From contig NC_059256.1 of assembly GCF_017591435.1 (NCBI RefSeq), positions 1,260,494 through 1,324,493 on the forward strand: a DNA stretch of 64,000 nt, in the 5' to 3' direction. The notes under the pieces are model-generated. The model had not been told where the DNA came from, searched no databases, and saw nothing but the letters and a program-made list of their open reading frames with translations. Position numbers and translations under genes: made by a program. Below, one piece after another: positions 31,412 to 45,380 of this stretch; position 1 is the stretch's first letter, and every line of letters starts with the position of its first letter. The stretch is from Portunus trituberculatus (lineage: Eukaryota > Arthropoda > Malacostraca > Decapoda > Portunidae).

Positions 31412-31414
31412 TAT

Positions 31415-32404
31415 GCCAGCCCATCACTGGCGAGCTGGCAGATGGTGTCTTTGGCCTGCCGTAGTTTTATTTGCAACTGCTCGTCCCAGTAGATTTTCTT
31501 TCCTGCTGGCTTCTTAAGGAGCTCCCTGAAGGGGGACATCACAGGGGCAGTGGCCAGGAATGGCGCCAGCTGGTTCACGAAGCCAAACCATGACCTCACG
31601 TCTGTGATTGTGGGCTGTGCTGGCATGGCGAAGTCACGGATGGCCGCTAATCTGTCCTCAGTGGGTCGGTATTCCTCCCAACCAAGGTGGAAGCCAACAA
31701 ACTTGAATTTCTCAGGCTTCAATGTGATGCCCTTTCTCACAGAGCTCCAAAAAATCATAGGCATGCCAGAATGCCCCCTCGACACTGGGATCGTGGAGCA
31801 GCGTGTCGTCCACACACTTATGCTTGCGAGGGAAGTCCACTACCGCGTCATTGAATCTCTTCGTATAAGCGTCTGTGGCCGAGCAGTGCCCCATGGGAGT
31901 GCGACAGTACTGATACCGCCTCCATGGTGTTATGAATGTTGTCAGGCGCCTGCTTTCTTCCTCCAGCTCAACCTGATGGAATCCCCAGTGAGCGTCGGCC
32001 ACCATCTTGTACGAGTGTGGGGGTACATCGGACACCATGTCAAAGGGAGCGGGAGTGTGGTGTGTTTCCCGCAGGCAGCTGGCGTTTAATCTTTGGAAGT
32101 CAACTGTCCTCCTGGGCTTTCCCGATTTTTTCGCCACCACGACCATCCTGGCGCACCATTCCGTAGCCTCCCCTGCTGGTACAGGTCGAATCACTCCTCT
32201 TCTGACGTCGTCGTCGAGCTGCATTTTTACCTCGCTCACCCAGTGTTTGGGGATGGAGGCTGGTGTGTGGCACGCGTAAGGTTGTGCGCCCTCCTGAAGG
32301 TGGATGCGATGTGGCGGGCCCTGCATTACCCGCAGCGGGTAACAATTCGTGTCAAAGGTCGAGGAGGAGAACCAATGTAGCAGCCACTCCTCAAGGCGAG
32401 ACAC
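31415..32404 (-). pseudogene. Gypsy reverse transcriptase, frameshifted
   Basis: Minus-strand motifs in order are RGVIRPVPAGEATEW, MVVVAKKSGKPRRTVDFQRL, KMVADAHWGFHQVELEEES (motif A), TTFITPWRRYQYCRTPMG (motif B region), CVDDTLLHD (YVDD-type motif C) and then, after a frame change near 31745, GITLKPEKFKFVG and FGFVNQLAPFLATAPVMSPF. This is the classic Gypsy RT pattern. The frame runs out at the junction near 31411, before RNase H. The frameshift and truncation make it inactive. Confidence 0.85.
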
Positions 32405-32871
32405 ATTCTCCTCGAGTGGTGGGAGAGGGACAGTGGTGGGCCTGGCCTGGCCTGACCTCTATCAGTGTCTTCCTGTTCTGCACCGGCGACCAACAGCGGT
32501 GGCTGGGGGAAGTTGTCGTGGAGGAGGCCTAGTTCTTTGCAGGTGATGAACGAGAGATACATGCGCTCCACCGACTTGACGAAGTATATATCCTGGACAG
32601 TAGAGCGCCCGCCCAGGCCGATGCGGCATGGCACTGCACCCAGGCAGGTGAGGGGGATCTTTGCCAGGTCTCTGATGCCAGCCCGACGCTGTAACAGCGC
32701 AGGCTTGAGACCCAGTGATCTTGCCATGGCTGGGCCGGCGACACACACTTGTGCCCCGGTATCAGCCACAGCTGTCACTTCGACCGCCACCTTGCTCACC
32801 AGTGGCCCCACACACACCTGTAGTACGGGCTCGGGGCACAGGGTGGCCGAGCCAACGGTGACAGTGCTCAC
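32326..32871 (-). pseudogene. Gypsy retropepsin-like protease
   Basis: The 181-codon frame carries VEVTAVADTGAQVCVAG, with the catalytic DTGA, followed by the hydrophobic stretches expected of a retropepsin (LTCLGAVPCRIGL, VQDIYFVKS). It would cleave the gag-pol polyprotein. It overlaps the RT frame's 5' end in a different frame, so a frameshift separates them. The catalytic triad looks intact, but the surrounding element is dead. Confidence 0.75.
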
Positions 32872-33823
32872 TAGCTTACTTGCTTCCCGTGTCCTGGTCG
32901 ATCTGCATACCCTCTTGAAGTGATCCGGTTTCCCACACGCCCCACACTTGCGGCCGGAAGCGGGGCACGATGCCTTGTCATAGTCGTGCTTCTCACCACA
33001 GTTGGGGCAATACCTGGCCCCAGGCTTGGTGGCTGGCGGTAGGCGGCAACTACCGGTTCCTCATCCTCGCTCAAGCTGTTGGCACCAGCATCCACCCCAG
33101 CCACTGCTCGTTCCCGCGCAAACTTTGCCGCGTCTCGCTGGGCGGCCTCGTATGACAAACAATGAATACTCAAGCTGTCTATGTCCACGAATGAGCCACA
33201 TCGGCGGAACACGTCCTGCTTTAGGGCAGCGTCATGTAAGTCCACCATCACTTTACGTAACAGCATGTATTCTGAGAGGTCACGGTCACAACCAGGGCAC
33301 TGGAATCCACACTCACGAGCCTCCTGGGCGCACCGCGTCAAGTAGGTTTGCACTGACTCACCTGGGGCTTGGCAGGCGCTGAAAAATTCCGCCCACCTCA
33401 CTGCCTGGTTCACTGCCTGTAGTACGAATTTTTCTATGGCGTCCAGGGCGCCCTTAGGGTCCAGGGCCTCCCACTGATCTGCGCTGAACCTTGCATCCAG
33501 GGCACACTGGAGGTCAGGGACACAGAGCAGCCTCACATGGAGCATGGCCTCTTGGTCGGGCCATGCTGAGAGGCGCAGCCATGTTTGACTGAGCGACGCC
33601 ACGTTCGAAATCCTGCTGGCGTCATCTCCATCCGGCACTTCTCTGGCGTGGCTGCAGCAGGAACGCGGTGGCCTGAGGGGCGTTGAGACTGAGACAGGAG
33701 GGAGGCCATGCTGTTCAGAAGGCCTGTAACGTCTGGCCTAGCAGCGGCATGGGTTTGCCTCCGGGATGAGCTGGTCCCGCTCCCCCGAGTTGCAGTTGCC
33801 CCTCGATGGCGTGGTGTGTACAT
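32871..33823 (-). pseudogene. Gypsy gag with zinc knuckle
   Basis: The capsid-like region (32871-33638) includes FSADQWEALDPKGALDA, WAEFFSACQAPGESVQTYL and RCAQEARECGFQCPGC. It resembles retrotransposon gag with a Trp-rich major-homology-like stretch. Further 5' (33533-33823) a decayed frame holds VTGLLNSMASLLSQSQ. Just after the capsid, in another frame at about 32890-33000, KCGACGKPDHFKRVC is a CCHC knuckle. Frame changes separate capsid, knuckle and protease. Confidence 0.7.
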
Positions 33824-34046
33824 CTTGGGCGTAGGTAGGGACGTAGGGGATGTCCACGTCTTAGCTCCGTCTCACTGCGCCATGCAGGATTGAAGGAAAG
33901 GCAGGCTTCCGTGGTGTCTTTACTGAGTGGCAATGGAGGTATACAGTAGCTGTGAGTGCGTCCCTCTCTCGTCAAGGTGGGAAGCTGACTGCCGGGTAGC
34001 TAGCAGCTCGGGAGCCTCAGTCACTGGGCAGTGTTGCCAAGTGCCT

Positions 34047-34235
34047 CTATCCTACACTCTCCTTTATCAATTTATATAATTTACGTTCGATAGTCAACAC
34101 TCTATCAAATAGTGAAGTATGCGCCGTATCAAAGCCTACAAATGCTCTTTCTCCCTCACCAACATAGTCATCATCAGCTTTCATTCTTTCCTGTGTCTCA
34201 TACCAGCATTTAGATGGAATCTCTTTATCACTCAT
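34047..34235 (-). CDS. Unrecognised 62-codon frame
   Basis: The minus-strand frame starts MSDKEIPSKCWYETQERM, is rich in charged residues and includes FVGFDTAHTSLFDRVLTIE. Composition looks protein-like rather than repetitive, but I do not recognise a domain. It sits between the Gypsy remnant and a pogo-like element. It could be an exon or a transposon leftover, and there is no promoter or splice evidence to decide. Confidence 0.25.
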   Translation of the reverse strand: MSDKEIPSKCWYETQERMKADDDYVGEGERAFVGFDTAHTSLFDRVLTIERKLYKLIKESVG

Positions 34236-34369
34236 GATTTTGTAACACTGTATTCATGAAAAAAATGAGTCCACACTAATCGCCCCAGCCACTGCAAACC
34301 CAAACAAAGATAGTGAAGATCAGCTGATTCTTGGGAGCGACGGTATTGCGTCCTTCCTCGACCGTGTGT

Positions 34370-34375
34370 GTATAA

Positions 34376-34424
<49 letters not shown>

Positions 34425-34462
34425 TCACTGTTTGATCTGTGTGTGTGTGTGTGTGTTTGTGT
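34370..34462. repeat. (TG)n microsatellites
   Basis: Two TG runs (about 34374-34422 and 34437-34458) are separated by AATTCACTGTTTGATC. Confidence 0.95.
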
Positions 34463-34519
34463 TTGTTTGTTTGAAACATTCACTGCTTCCTCAGCAAGTG
34501 TGGACATTTTTTGGCAATA

Positions 34520-35444
34520 CAGTAAGGTATCGGTTTACGTCAGAGTTACGTTCTTGAAACATGACGTAAGTCGATTTTGTACGTAACTCGAGTTTCCGTA
34601 CATTTCAAAGCATATTATCGAGTTTTCAACCAATCATTGTTTATGGTCATTCAGGTAAATTAAAGATTATATTGTTATATTATTTACAACTACATAGGAA
34701 TATGAAACACAAGTTTGTTTTTGTTGTTGATTAGGGCCACGAACGCGAAGGACTGCAGGTTGCCGAGAAGGGTGGCCCTGAGGCCGCCAGGAGGGTGGGC
34801 AGGTCGAATGTTGTCATGCCCAGGGCAGACAGCTGGGAGCGTAGTGCAGTGCGGTGGGAGTAGAAGCTTGGGCAGCGGGGCTGGAAATGCAATAGGAAAG
34901 GGCAATAGGGATCAACAGACAGGCGCAGACAGTGCAAGTGAGCTGTAAGTGTCGTGTGGCCCAGACGAAGGCTCCGGAGTTGTTATTGTTGTGATAGGTG
35001 TGCAAGCCCTCAAGGTCGTCAACCTCCCCGTTGTCAAGGTAATGGGCTTCCCATTTTCTTCTTCACTCCCTCACACACAGCTGTTGCCTCCCTTCTCCTG
35101 TCTTTTAATTACGTCCTCTTTTTCTTGTAGCGTAATGGTTTTCCTTTTCTTAGCATCACTGCTGTCACTAAGGAGTTTTCTCTTTGGTACCATTGAGCAA
35201 GATACTAAGAACTTGAGTCAGTAAACGCAGAAGTAGGATAACACTTGCCAGGGGCGACGGTGTGGTGGAAGTGAGGCAAGGTGTTATTGTATTCAAGCGT
35301 GAGGCGGGCGGTGTGACGGGCAACCACCAACAATAACAATAAATCCCGCGCTTTACGATTTATAAATTTTCAATTTTTTTAATCTTAAATTGCCTTATAG
35401 TGGACTGACGTAACTTGAGACCGACGTAACCCGGGACTTTACTG
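34520..35444 (-). mobile_element. pogo/Tigger-like element, family 2, copy 1 (925 bp)
   Basis: The ends are CAGTAAGGTATCGGTTTACG and the inverse of CAGTAAAGTCCCGGGTTACG, flanked by TA at 34518-34519 and 35445-35446. Subterminal regions repeat the motif GACGTAA or TTACGTC many times. A remnant of the transposase start lies inside on the minus strand. The right-hand TA is shared with the next element, family 1, which begins at 35447. Confidence 0.88.
35071..35193 (-). pseudogene. Tigger transposase N-terminal remnant (CENP-B-type HTH), copy 1
   Basis: The 40-residue frame begins MVPKRKLLSDSSDAKKRK and continues TITLQEKEDVIKRQEKGG before a stop. This is the start of the CENP-B/Tigger DNA-binding helix-turn-helix, known to bind transposon ends. 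The rest of the roughly 500-residue protein, including the DDE nuclease, is deleted. The same stop position occurs in the copy at 37080-37202, so the truncation predates both copies. Confidence 0.75.
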
Positions 35445-35805
35445 TACAGTAATACTCCGCTTAACGAACGTTCGTTTAACGAATTTCCGGTTTAACGTAC
35501 TATATAAAGTTAGACCAAAAATCCGCATAACGTACAACCACATCCGTTTTAGCGAATTTTCTGAGTTTGAATTTGCTGGGTGAGGGACCAAACGCGGTAG
35601 TTTCGCTGTGATTGGCTGGCTCCCCGCCTCTGTCTCTAGCGCTCCTGGAGCTGTATCCAAGATTCTTTAACAACGTCAGAGCAACCTCTTGCAGCGAAAT
35701 GGCATCCATGAACGCTTGGAGGGACGGTGACAAGGATGTTTTCAGGTTGCTCCGAGGTTGCTGGGAACACCACCTCTCCAGGTGGTGTTACTGTCTTATA
35801 TATGC

Positions 35806-36490
35806 TTTTATGTTCACAAAACAACATTTCTATTAGCTTTTTACGAACCTTGCCCCAAGAAAGAATTTTTTTGTAATGCATAAAGTGAAATCTTACATGG
35901 AATACCAAACAATAAAGCAGAGATAAGATGACCCACAGACGAAGCGGGAGACTCGCGGCCACTCGGCCGCTTCTTCTTCTTCTTGTGACCCTTTTGCTTG
36001 CATGTTACTTTCATCATGATGTTTATGTTTCCACTCCTCTCTTATCTGCTATAATGGATATCATATCTTAGTATTCATATACGCTCCTGCCACGAGGATA
36101 ACCTGGACTTCGTGGCAGTGAGTGATAGTGAATTACTAATGAAATACCGCAGTATTTCATTACTAATTCACTATCACTCACTGCCACGGAGTTGAAGTTA
36201 TCCTCATGGCATGAGCGTATATGAATACTAAGATATGATATCCATTATAGCAGACAACAAAGGAGTGGAAACAAATATCATGTGGAAAGACAACACGCAG
36301 GCTAAAAGGGTCACAAGAAGAAGAAATGGCTGAGTCGGTGCGAGTCTCTCGCTTCGTCTGTGGCTCATCTCATCTCTGCTTTATTGTTTGGTATTCCATG
36401 TAAGATTTCACTTTATGCATTACAAAACCATCCTTTCTTGGGGCAAGGTTTGTAAAAAGCTAATAGAAATGTTTTGTGAACATAAATGTG
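35806..36490. repeat. Long inverted repeat (hairpin), ~340 bp per arm, 4-bp centre
   Basis: Arms meet at 36148-36151, with GAAATAC on one side and GTATTTC on the other. Pairing extends outward through CACTATCACTCACTGCCACG, the AGAAGAAGAA stretch and ATGTTCACAAAAC to about 35806/36490 with small indels. A single arm occurs at 8220-8425. An inverted duplication within the transposon is the simplest explanation. It would form a strong cruciform or, if transcribed, a long double-stranded RNA. Confidence 0.92.
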
Positions 36491-36589
36491 AGAATGTGAG
36501 AGAATTTGTACGTAGCTCCTCTAACTTCCAATGACTCATATGACATCATAAATGTGGTGGTAAACCAGTGGCCCAATATGCTGCCAAAC

Positions 36590-37936
<1,347 letters not shown>

Positions 37937-38032
<96 letters not shown>

Positions 38033-38035
38033 TAT
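37937..38035. repeat. (TA)n then (TTTA)n microsatellite
   Basis: TA units to about 38000 are followed by nine or so TTTA units. This is the other half of the tract split by the family 2 element. Confidence 0.95.
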
Positions 38036-40401
<2,366 letters not shown>

Positions 40402-40493
40402 TTTTTTTTTTTTAACCCATGTGGTATGTTGGGGACCAGCCCAGAACGCATCACCCCTATTACGTCCGCTTAACGAATTTTCGCTGTACGAGC

Positions 40494-40497
<4 letters not shown>

Positions 40498-40530
<33 letters not shown>

Positions 40531-40733
40531 ATGTGGGCTTTTCACGGGAATTTCTGGGCTAAAGGGGATATTTTTAGTGTACCTCCTATCTCAAAGCCCA
40601 CCCGCTAGGAAACCATTGCCCTGAGTGAGGAAGCCCAACCTGCACTCAGACCGTGGACAGGATTCGAAACTGTGTGCTTGGAGACCCCTCGGATCCCAAA
40701 GCACGCATGGTTCCACTGTACCACGGCGGTCAC
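40498..40733 (-). mobile_element. tRNA-derived SINE (second family), minus strand
   Basis: Read on the minus strand it begins CGCCGTGGTACAGTGGAACC (box A-like), continues to GTTTCGAATCCTGTCCACGG (box B) and ends in a poly-A of about 30 bases (poly-T at 40498-40527). It is about 236 bp. It lies inside the right end of the family 1 pogo-like element. The internal boxes would direct RNA polymerase III transcription. The body is unrelated to the other SINE family in this window. Confidence 0.8.
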
Positions 40734-41034
40734 ACCCCTTTCCTGTTCGTTAAGCGGAGTATTACTGTACAGGGTTTTCGGGTGGCAGAGATGTCACACG
40801 TTGATTTACTAGTTAGACAATGGATGGAATGGTTGACAAGACCATTGTGTTTTTAGGTTTTGTGCTGTATTTAAGTCTAAAAATGAAAAAGCTTGGTAGA
40901 TCAGGCCACAATATTTTGCTCTATATAACGATGTTAGTTGTATTAACTCATGGAACTATAAAGAAATACCATAGTGAAATAACAACATAAAATACTGAAA
41001 GGAGTAAAAGCATGGTGAGTGTGTTCTGCATGTA

Positions 41035-41362
41035 TGTGTTTTTTATGTTATGGCCTTTAGTGCCTGTAGGTTCACGTGAAGAGTATGGGAAGCACTGTTC
41101 AGCTTCCACCCATTAGCAGTGTATGAAATTTTATTTACAGTGGTACCAATCTTAGGGCCCATATCACCACCCAAGCTCATCTTTGTTTAAGGCAATTACA
41201 CCTCCACCTAGAACCCGGGTATCGTGGTGACATGTAGCTAACTTTAAACCACTCCACAAATGACAAAGTGTCAAGACGGCACGTGGTGGAATTCAAACTT
41301 ACACATGGACATCTGCCTGATCCCACACTCACTACCTTTTCCAATGTGCCACAGCCTCCCAG
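41035..41362 (-). mobile_element. tRNA-derived SINE (first family), old diverged copy
   Basis: On the minus strand it runs from GGGAGGCTGTGGCACATTGG to an A-rich end near 41035. It aligns along its length with the copies at 42961 and 61358 but with many substitutions, and the B box is degraded to AAGTTTGAATTCC. It lies just outside the segmental duplication. Confidence 0.8.
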
Positions 41363-41639
41363 CATTTCCACTCATACTGTTCTTTAAGACAGGCTGGAGA
41401 GAAAAGTTTTTGATCCTGTCCACTTCTCTCCTCTGACCAACGGACTGACTGACTGACTGACTGACTGCATCCTCTCTCTCACCATCGCAGTGTTGCATCT
41501 CTTGCTGTCTTCTACCACTATTTTCATGGCAGCTGCTCTCCATATCTAGATAACTGCATGCCTCTCGTCCCCATCCTCCCCCATCCCCCCACCACTACAC
41601 TTTCTTCCTTCTCTCACCTCTAAGCTGTCTACCTCTCTG

Positions 41640-41790
41640 ATGCAAGATTTAACCAATACTCTCAGTCACTCATCCCTTTCTCTGGTACACTCTGGGACTC
41701 CCTGCCTGCTTCTGTGTTTCCACCTTCTTGGGCCTTGAACTCTTTCAAGAGGAAGGTTTCAACATGTTTATTCTCTCAAGTTTGATTTTC
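41640..41790 (+). pseudogene. LINE 3'-end remnant (C-terminal RT peptide)
   Basis: A plus-strand frame reads SQSLIPFSGTLWDSLPASVF and then SFKRKVSTCLFSQV before a stop. It matches the C-terminus of the LINE at 57.3-60.4 kb (LWNSLPASVF...SFKREVSRHLLP). A related remnant begins unit 2 at 54875, so it was part of the duplicated segment. Confidence 0.7.
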
Positions 41791-41996
41791 CTCTTTGGCA
41801 CTCAAGTGGGCCTTTTTTACTCTTGAAAATTATTGTTGGCTGTGGCCAGTGTCCAGTGTCCAGTGGCTCTCAGTGTCCTCACCGTCACTGTTGTTGCAGG
41901 TGTCCAGGCCTGGTGCCCTTCTAGGCTCTGACGTGGCTCCATCCAGCCGGCTGCCCAAAGGGTACCTTCAGTGGAGGGGTAAAGCCAGGCAGCAGT

Positions 41997-42941
41997 ATGA
42001 GTGAACAGCAGCAGCAGCAGCAGCAGTCTGCCACAGGTGTGCGGAGATCCAGGCATGGTGCCAAGAATGACCTGGAGACAGGCAGCTCCACCCACAGAGG
42101 AGAGAGAAAGTTTGTGTGTCAGCAGTGTGAAAAACCTTTTACATCCAGAAAAGGACTCAGACGACACACCCTGACACACAGTGGTGTTAGAAATTATGAG
42201 TGTTTGGAATGTGGAAAGAAATTCATCACAAAGTCTGAACTCAACAAACACACCCTGACTCATAGTGGTGTTAAAAATCATGAGTGTTTGCAATGTGGAA
42301 AGAAATTCACCAGAAAGAGTCACCTCACCACACACACCCAGACACACAGTGGTGTTAGAAATTATGAGTGTCTGGAATGTGGCAAGAAATTCACTGAAAA
42401 GGGTAGCCTCACCAGACACACTCTGACACACAGTGGTGTTAGAAATTATGAGTGTCTGGAATGTGGAAAGAAATTTGCCACAAAGTCTGATCTCACCAAA
42501 CACACTCTGACACACAGTGGTGTTAGAAATTATGAGTGTCTGGAATGTGGCAAGAAATTCATCTCCAAGGGTAACCTCACTAAACACACCGTGACACACA
42601 GTGGTGGTAGAAACTATATGTGTCTAGAATGTGGAAAGCAATTCATCACAAAGGTTGGTCTCACCACACACACCCTGAAACACAGTGGTGTTAGAAATTA
42701 TGAGTGTCTGGAATGTGGCAAGAAATTCACCACAAAGTCTAATCTCACCACACACTCCCTGACACACAGTGGTGTTAGAAATTATGAGTGTGAGGAGTGT
42801 GGCAAGAAATTCTTCACCATTGGTGCTCTCAACAAACATGCCTTCAGACACACTGGCTTGAGGGAGTTCAAGTGTGATGTTTGTGGCAAGTGTTTCAAGA
42901 CTAAGGGTGACATTGCCCAGCATGTGAAGATCCACTTTTGA
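41997..42941 (+). CDS. C2H2 zinc-finger protein, ten fingers, intact
   Basis: It encodes 314 residues: an N-terminal Gln run (MSEQ then Q repeats), about 25 polar residues ending STHRGERKF, then ten contiguous C2H2 fingers to the C-terminus. Fingers 2-6 and 8 share YECLECGKKF...H-TLTH almost exactly. Linkers are HSGVRN rather than the usual TGEKP. Finger 1 (FVCQQCEKPF) and fingers 9-10 (YECEECGKKF, FKCDVCGKCF) are distinct. Such proteins usually bind DNA in the nucleus; no KRAB, BTB or ZAD domain is seen. A splice acceptor, TTGTTGCAG, at 41893-41901 suggests this is the last coding exon, with the ATG at 41997 as first Met. The duplicate at 55374 is broken. A transcribed host gene is likely but not shown. 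Confidence 0.85.
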   Translation: MSEQQQQQQQSATGVRRSRHGAKNDLETGSSTHRGERKFVCQQCEKPFTSRKGLRRHTLTHSGVRNYECLECGKKFITKSELNKHTLTHSGVKNHECLQCGKKFTRKSHLTTHTQTHSGVRNYECLECGKKFTEKGSLTRHTLTHSGVRNYECLECGKKFATKSDLTKHTLTHSGVRNYECLECGKKFISKGNLTKHTVTHSGGRNYMCLECGKQFITKVGLTTHTLKHSGVRNYECLECGKKFTTKSNLTTHSLTHSGVRNYECEECGKKFFTIGALNKHAFRHTGLREFKCDVCGKCFKTKGDIAQHVKIHF

Positions 42942-42960
42942 GGTGGTGTGTTGTGTGGAC

Positions 42961-43281
42961 TTTTTTTTTTTTTACGGTAAGACCTATAGCGCCTGTAGGC
43001 ACACTTGAAGAGTGTATTGGAAGCGCTGTTCAGCTTCCGCCCATTAGTGGCGCAGGCAATTTTATTTATAGTGGTACCCATATTGGGGCCCATATCACCG
43101 CCCAAGCTCATCATGAGTGTAACCACCTAGAACCTGGGTATCATGGTGATATGTAGGTAACTTTAAACCACTCGACAAATGGCAAAGTGTTTTAAGGCTG
43201 TACGTGGTGGGATTCGAACCTATGCGTGGACGTCTGCCCGATCCCACGCTCACCACCTTAACCACTATGCCACCGCCTCCC
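42961..43281 (-). mobile_element. tRNA-derived SINE (first family), young copy in unit 1
   Basis: On the minus strand: GGGAGGCGGTGGCATAGTGG (box A), GGTTCGAATCCCACC (box B), a 240-bp body and poly-A (poly-T 42961-42973). It sits 20 bp downstream of the zinc-finger stop codon. Unit 2 has an uninterrupted GTGTGGACCGGTGGGG there, so the insertion followed the duplication. Confidence 0.92.
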
Positions 43282-44073
43282 TGGTGGGGCCACACCTACA
43301 CCTGTGGGAGTGTGTGGTGGTGGTGGTGGTGGGCGATGTGTTTCTTTTCCTTTCTTCTCTCCCGTTGTGTCCTCCAGACCTTGGCCTGACCTTCCAGCCT
43401 TTGCTCCTTGGCACAGCTAAGTGAAACATGCCTCCAGTGGGAATTGGACTCCTGAGGGTGTCACCAAAGCTCTCCATCTCCAGCAGGACATGGCGGGAGT
43501 CAAGATGGCAGGCAAGTAAGTAAGTGCAAGTAAGAGTGAAGACGTAAGTGGTGGAGGTGATTGGAGTAGTAATACCTTATTCCATTACCTAACCTGGCAG
43601 TGCAAGTACCATGTCAGAATCAAAACTAAGATGTCAGCCACTATGGTACTAGATACACCTTTTGAAAGACAGACAGACCAGCACTTAAGACACTTTCCCC
43701 TTCACCACTGCAGGTGTGAGGTGTGAGTCTGCAGGGGTGAGAAGACCATGCATGGTGCTGGCTGGCTGTGAGGACCCTGAAGGACTGTGGTGGTGGTGGT
43801 GGTGGTGAGTGTGAGAGGAAGGCCGTTGTGGTGTGTGCAGTGTCTGTGTCCGGAGAAAGACCACAACAAAATCACTGCAGAAAATTTATTAAAAAACAAA
43901 AGCCAAAATGAAGAATACAAAGAAAACCCATCAAATGATCTCTGTCTCTCCTTAAAATGCTCAAAATGTTAGAAACACCAAACTGTCTCTTTTTCTCTCC
44001 CTAAAATCTCTACCCTAAAAATTGCATAAAGTGACACAGAAACACACCACATCGTCGCTTGATCTCTCCTTAA

Positions 44074-45380
44074 CCCATAAAGTGTTTAGTATGTATATAT
44101 ACGTGTGGGCAGTAAAGTGTTTAGTCCGTGTGTATACAGAGCGCTTTTTTCTTTGTTTCACAGCACATAGACCTTAAGAAATGGTTCATTATGTCTTTTT
44201 ATGCTTATATATGATTTTGATAGCTCAATCTTATTTTTATTGTCTTTCTGTGGTCCATTTATAGAAAGATCATGAATGGTCAGAGGAGGAAATTGGATCT
44301 TTTCTTGGATATATTTCAGTCTTGTAATTATTTACTAATACACTCAAAATCCTGTTCAGTAGACCAGGGGTTTTTATATTATTCCTTCTGGAAAAGCAGT
44401 GCCAATCTATTTTATGTGTACCCATACAACCACCACCAGTTGTGTTGGCAGCTCTGCCTGGGCGATGCGTAGCACGCTGGCATACGCTTTGCCAAAGCCT
44501 TAGAAATAACACTGTACTCCCTTACTATGCCGTGCGGCTTGAATACCCAGGAAATTACTGTCATTTTGTATGATGACAATATCACAGAGTTGGGTGACAG
44601 TGAATTTTCCAATGATGAAGATGACCCTGATTACATGGAGTCAGATAATGAAAGAGATTAGGAGAGGAATGATGACTGTGGAAGTGGGTCTGCTCTTGTC
44701 ACCCGATCCAACAGTAAGCATACTGTTTTCTTTTCCGTATGCTTGCAAAATTGGGATGTTCTGTATACTTCACAGTACCTGAGCCATGCAAAAGTGGTCG
44801 GAAGCTACATAGTAAAAGCTTGAATGTTCGTAGGTGTACGTCACTAAGGCAGCCTGAAGATATATTTTGCATGTAAATCAAAGTAAACTCTATGACAACA
44901 TGGAATAAACATTTACAGTGTGTCAGAAACAATAACTAAGAAGCGGAGACTGCATGATATGGTTCCAAACTTTTCTTCCTCCTCAGCATAGCCGTAAGGC
45001 CTCGCCACTCTCTGGAGTGTTGCCAAATACTGGAGCACACACATTTTTTCCCAAACGTTTCCATTTGTTTTATTTATAAGTAGTTATAAAACTACTAAAA
45101 TATATGTATATAGTACTATCCCATGCGTGCAAACATTGAAATACACTAAACTGAAGCGGCAAAATAAAATTCCTTACATTTACTACAACATTCAGTGAGG
45201 GACCACCCTCACAGCTGATATGGATAGACACCTGGAAAATCATGGCTTACAGGCCACACTCAGATATCGCATTTGTAACATGGAAATCATCTTTTTTCAA
45301 TTTAAGGGACAATAAAATTTTTGTGCCAAAATCCAACCCCACATGATGGGTTTCACTCCCTGAAAGCAACACTGTATGGG
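44074..45380 (+). mobile_element. piggyBac-like element, 1.3 kb, deleted
   Basis: TTAA at 44070-44073 precedes CCCATAAAGTGTTTAG and TTAA at 45381-45384 follows CAACACTGTATGGG, giving inverted ends CCCATA-AGTG. TTAA targets and CCC/GGG ends are diagnostic of piggyBac. Only the start of a transposase-like frame remains. Autonomous elements are usually over 2 kb, so this is a deletion derivative. Confidence 0.8.
44527..44661 (+). pseudogene. piggyBac transposase N-terminal remnant
   Basis: The 44-codon frame includes ELGDSEFSNDEDDPDYMESD, the acidic Asp/Glu/Ser-rich start common in piggyBac-type transposases, and then stops. No DDD catalytic core or C-terminal Cys-rich domain is found before the element's right end. 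The location inside TTAA-flanked ends supports the call more than the short peptide does. Confidence 0.55.

Larger units (their letters stand above)
31415..33975 (-). mobile_element. Second Gypsy-type element, internal region only
   Basis: Minus-strand order is gag, CCHC knuckle, aspartic protease, RT and the beginning of the RT-RNase H connection. RNase H proper and integrase are missing because the element stops near 31411, where plus-strand gag-type sequence begins. No LTR can be identified at the 5' side (33.9-34.04 kb). The gag is unlike the plus-strand gag, so these are two different families lying head to head. Confidence 0.75.

Noticed and set aside
30800..31427. 190-codon minus-strand frames in the GC-rich Gypsy region
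   Set aside because: They are shadows of the gag frame and the 83-bp duplication, with no recognisable domain.
40640..40733. tRNA gene on the minus strand
   Set aside because: It is the tRNA-like head of a SINE with a poly-A tail.
41817..42599. 260-codon antisense frame across the zinc-finger gene
   Set aside because: Periodic finger DNA lacks antisense stops by composition; the sense strand has all C2H2 residues.
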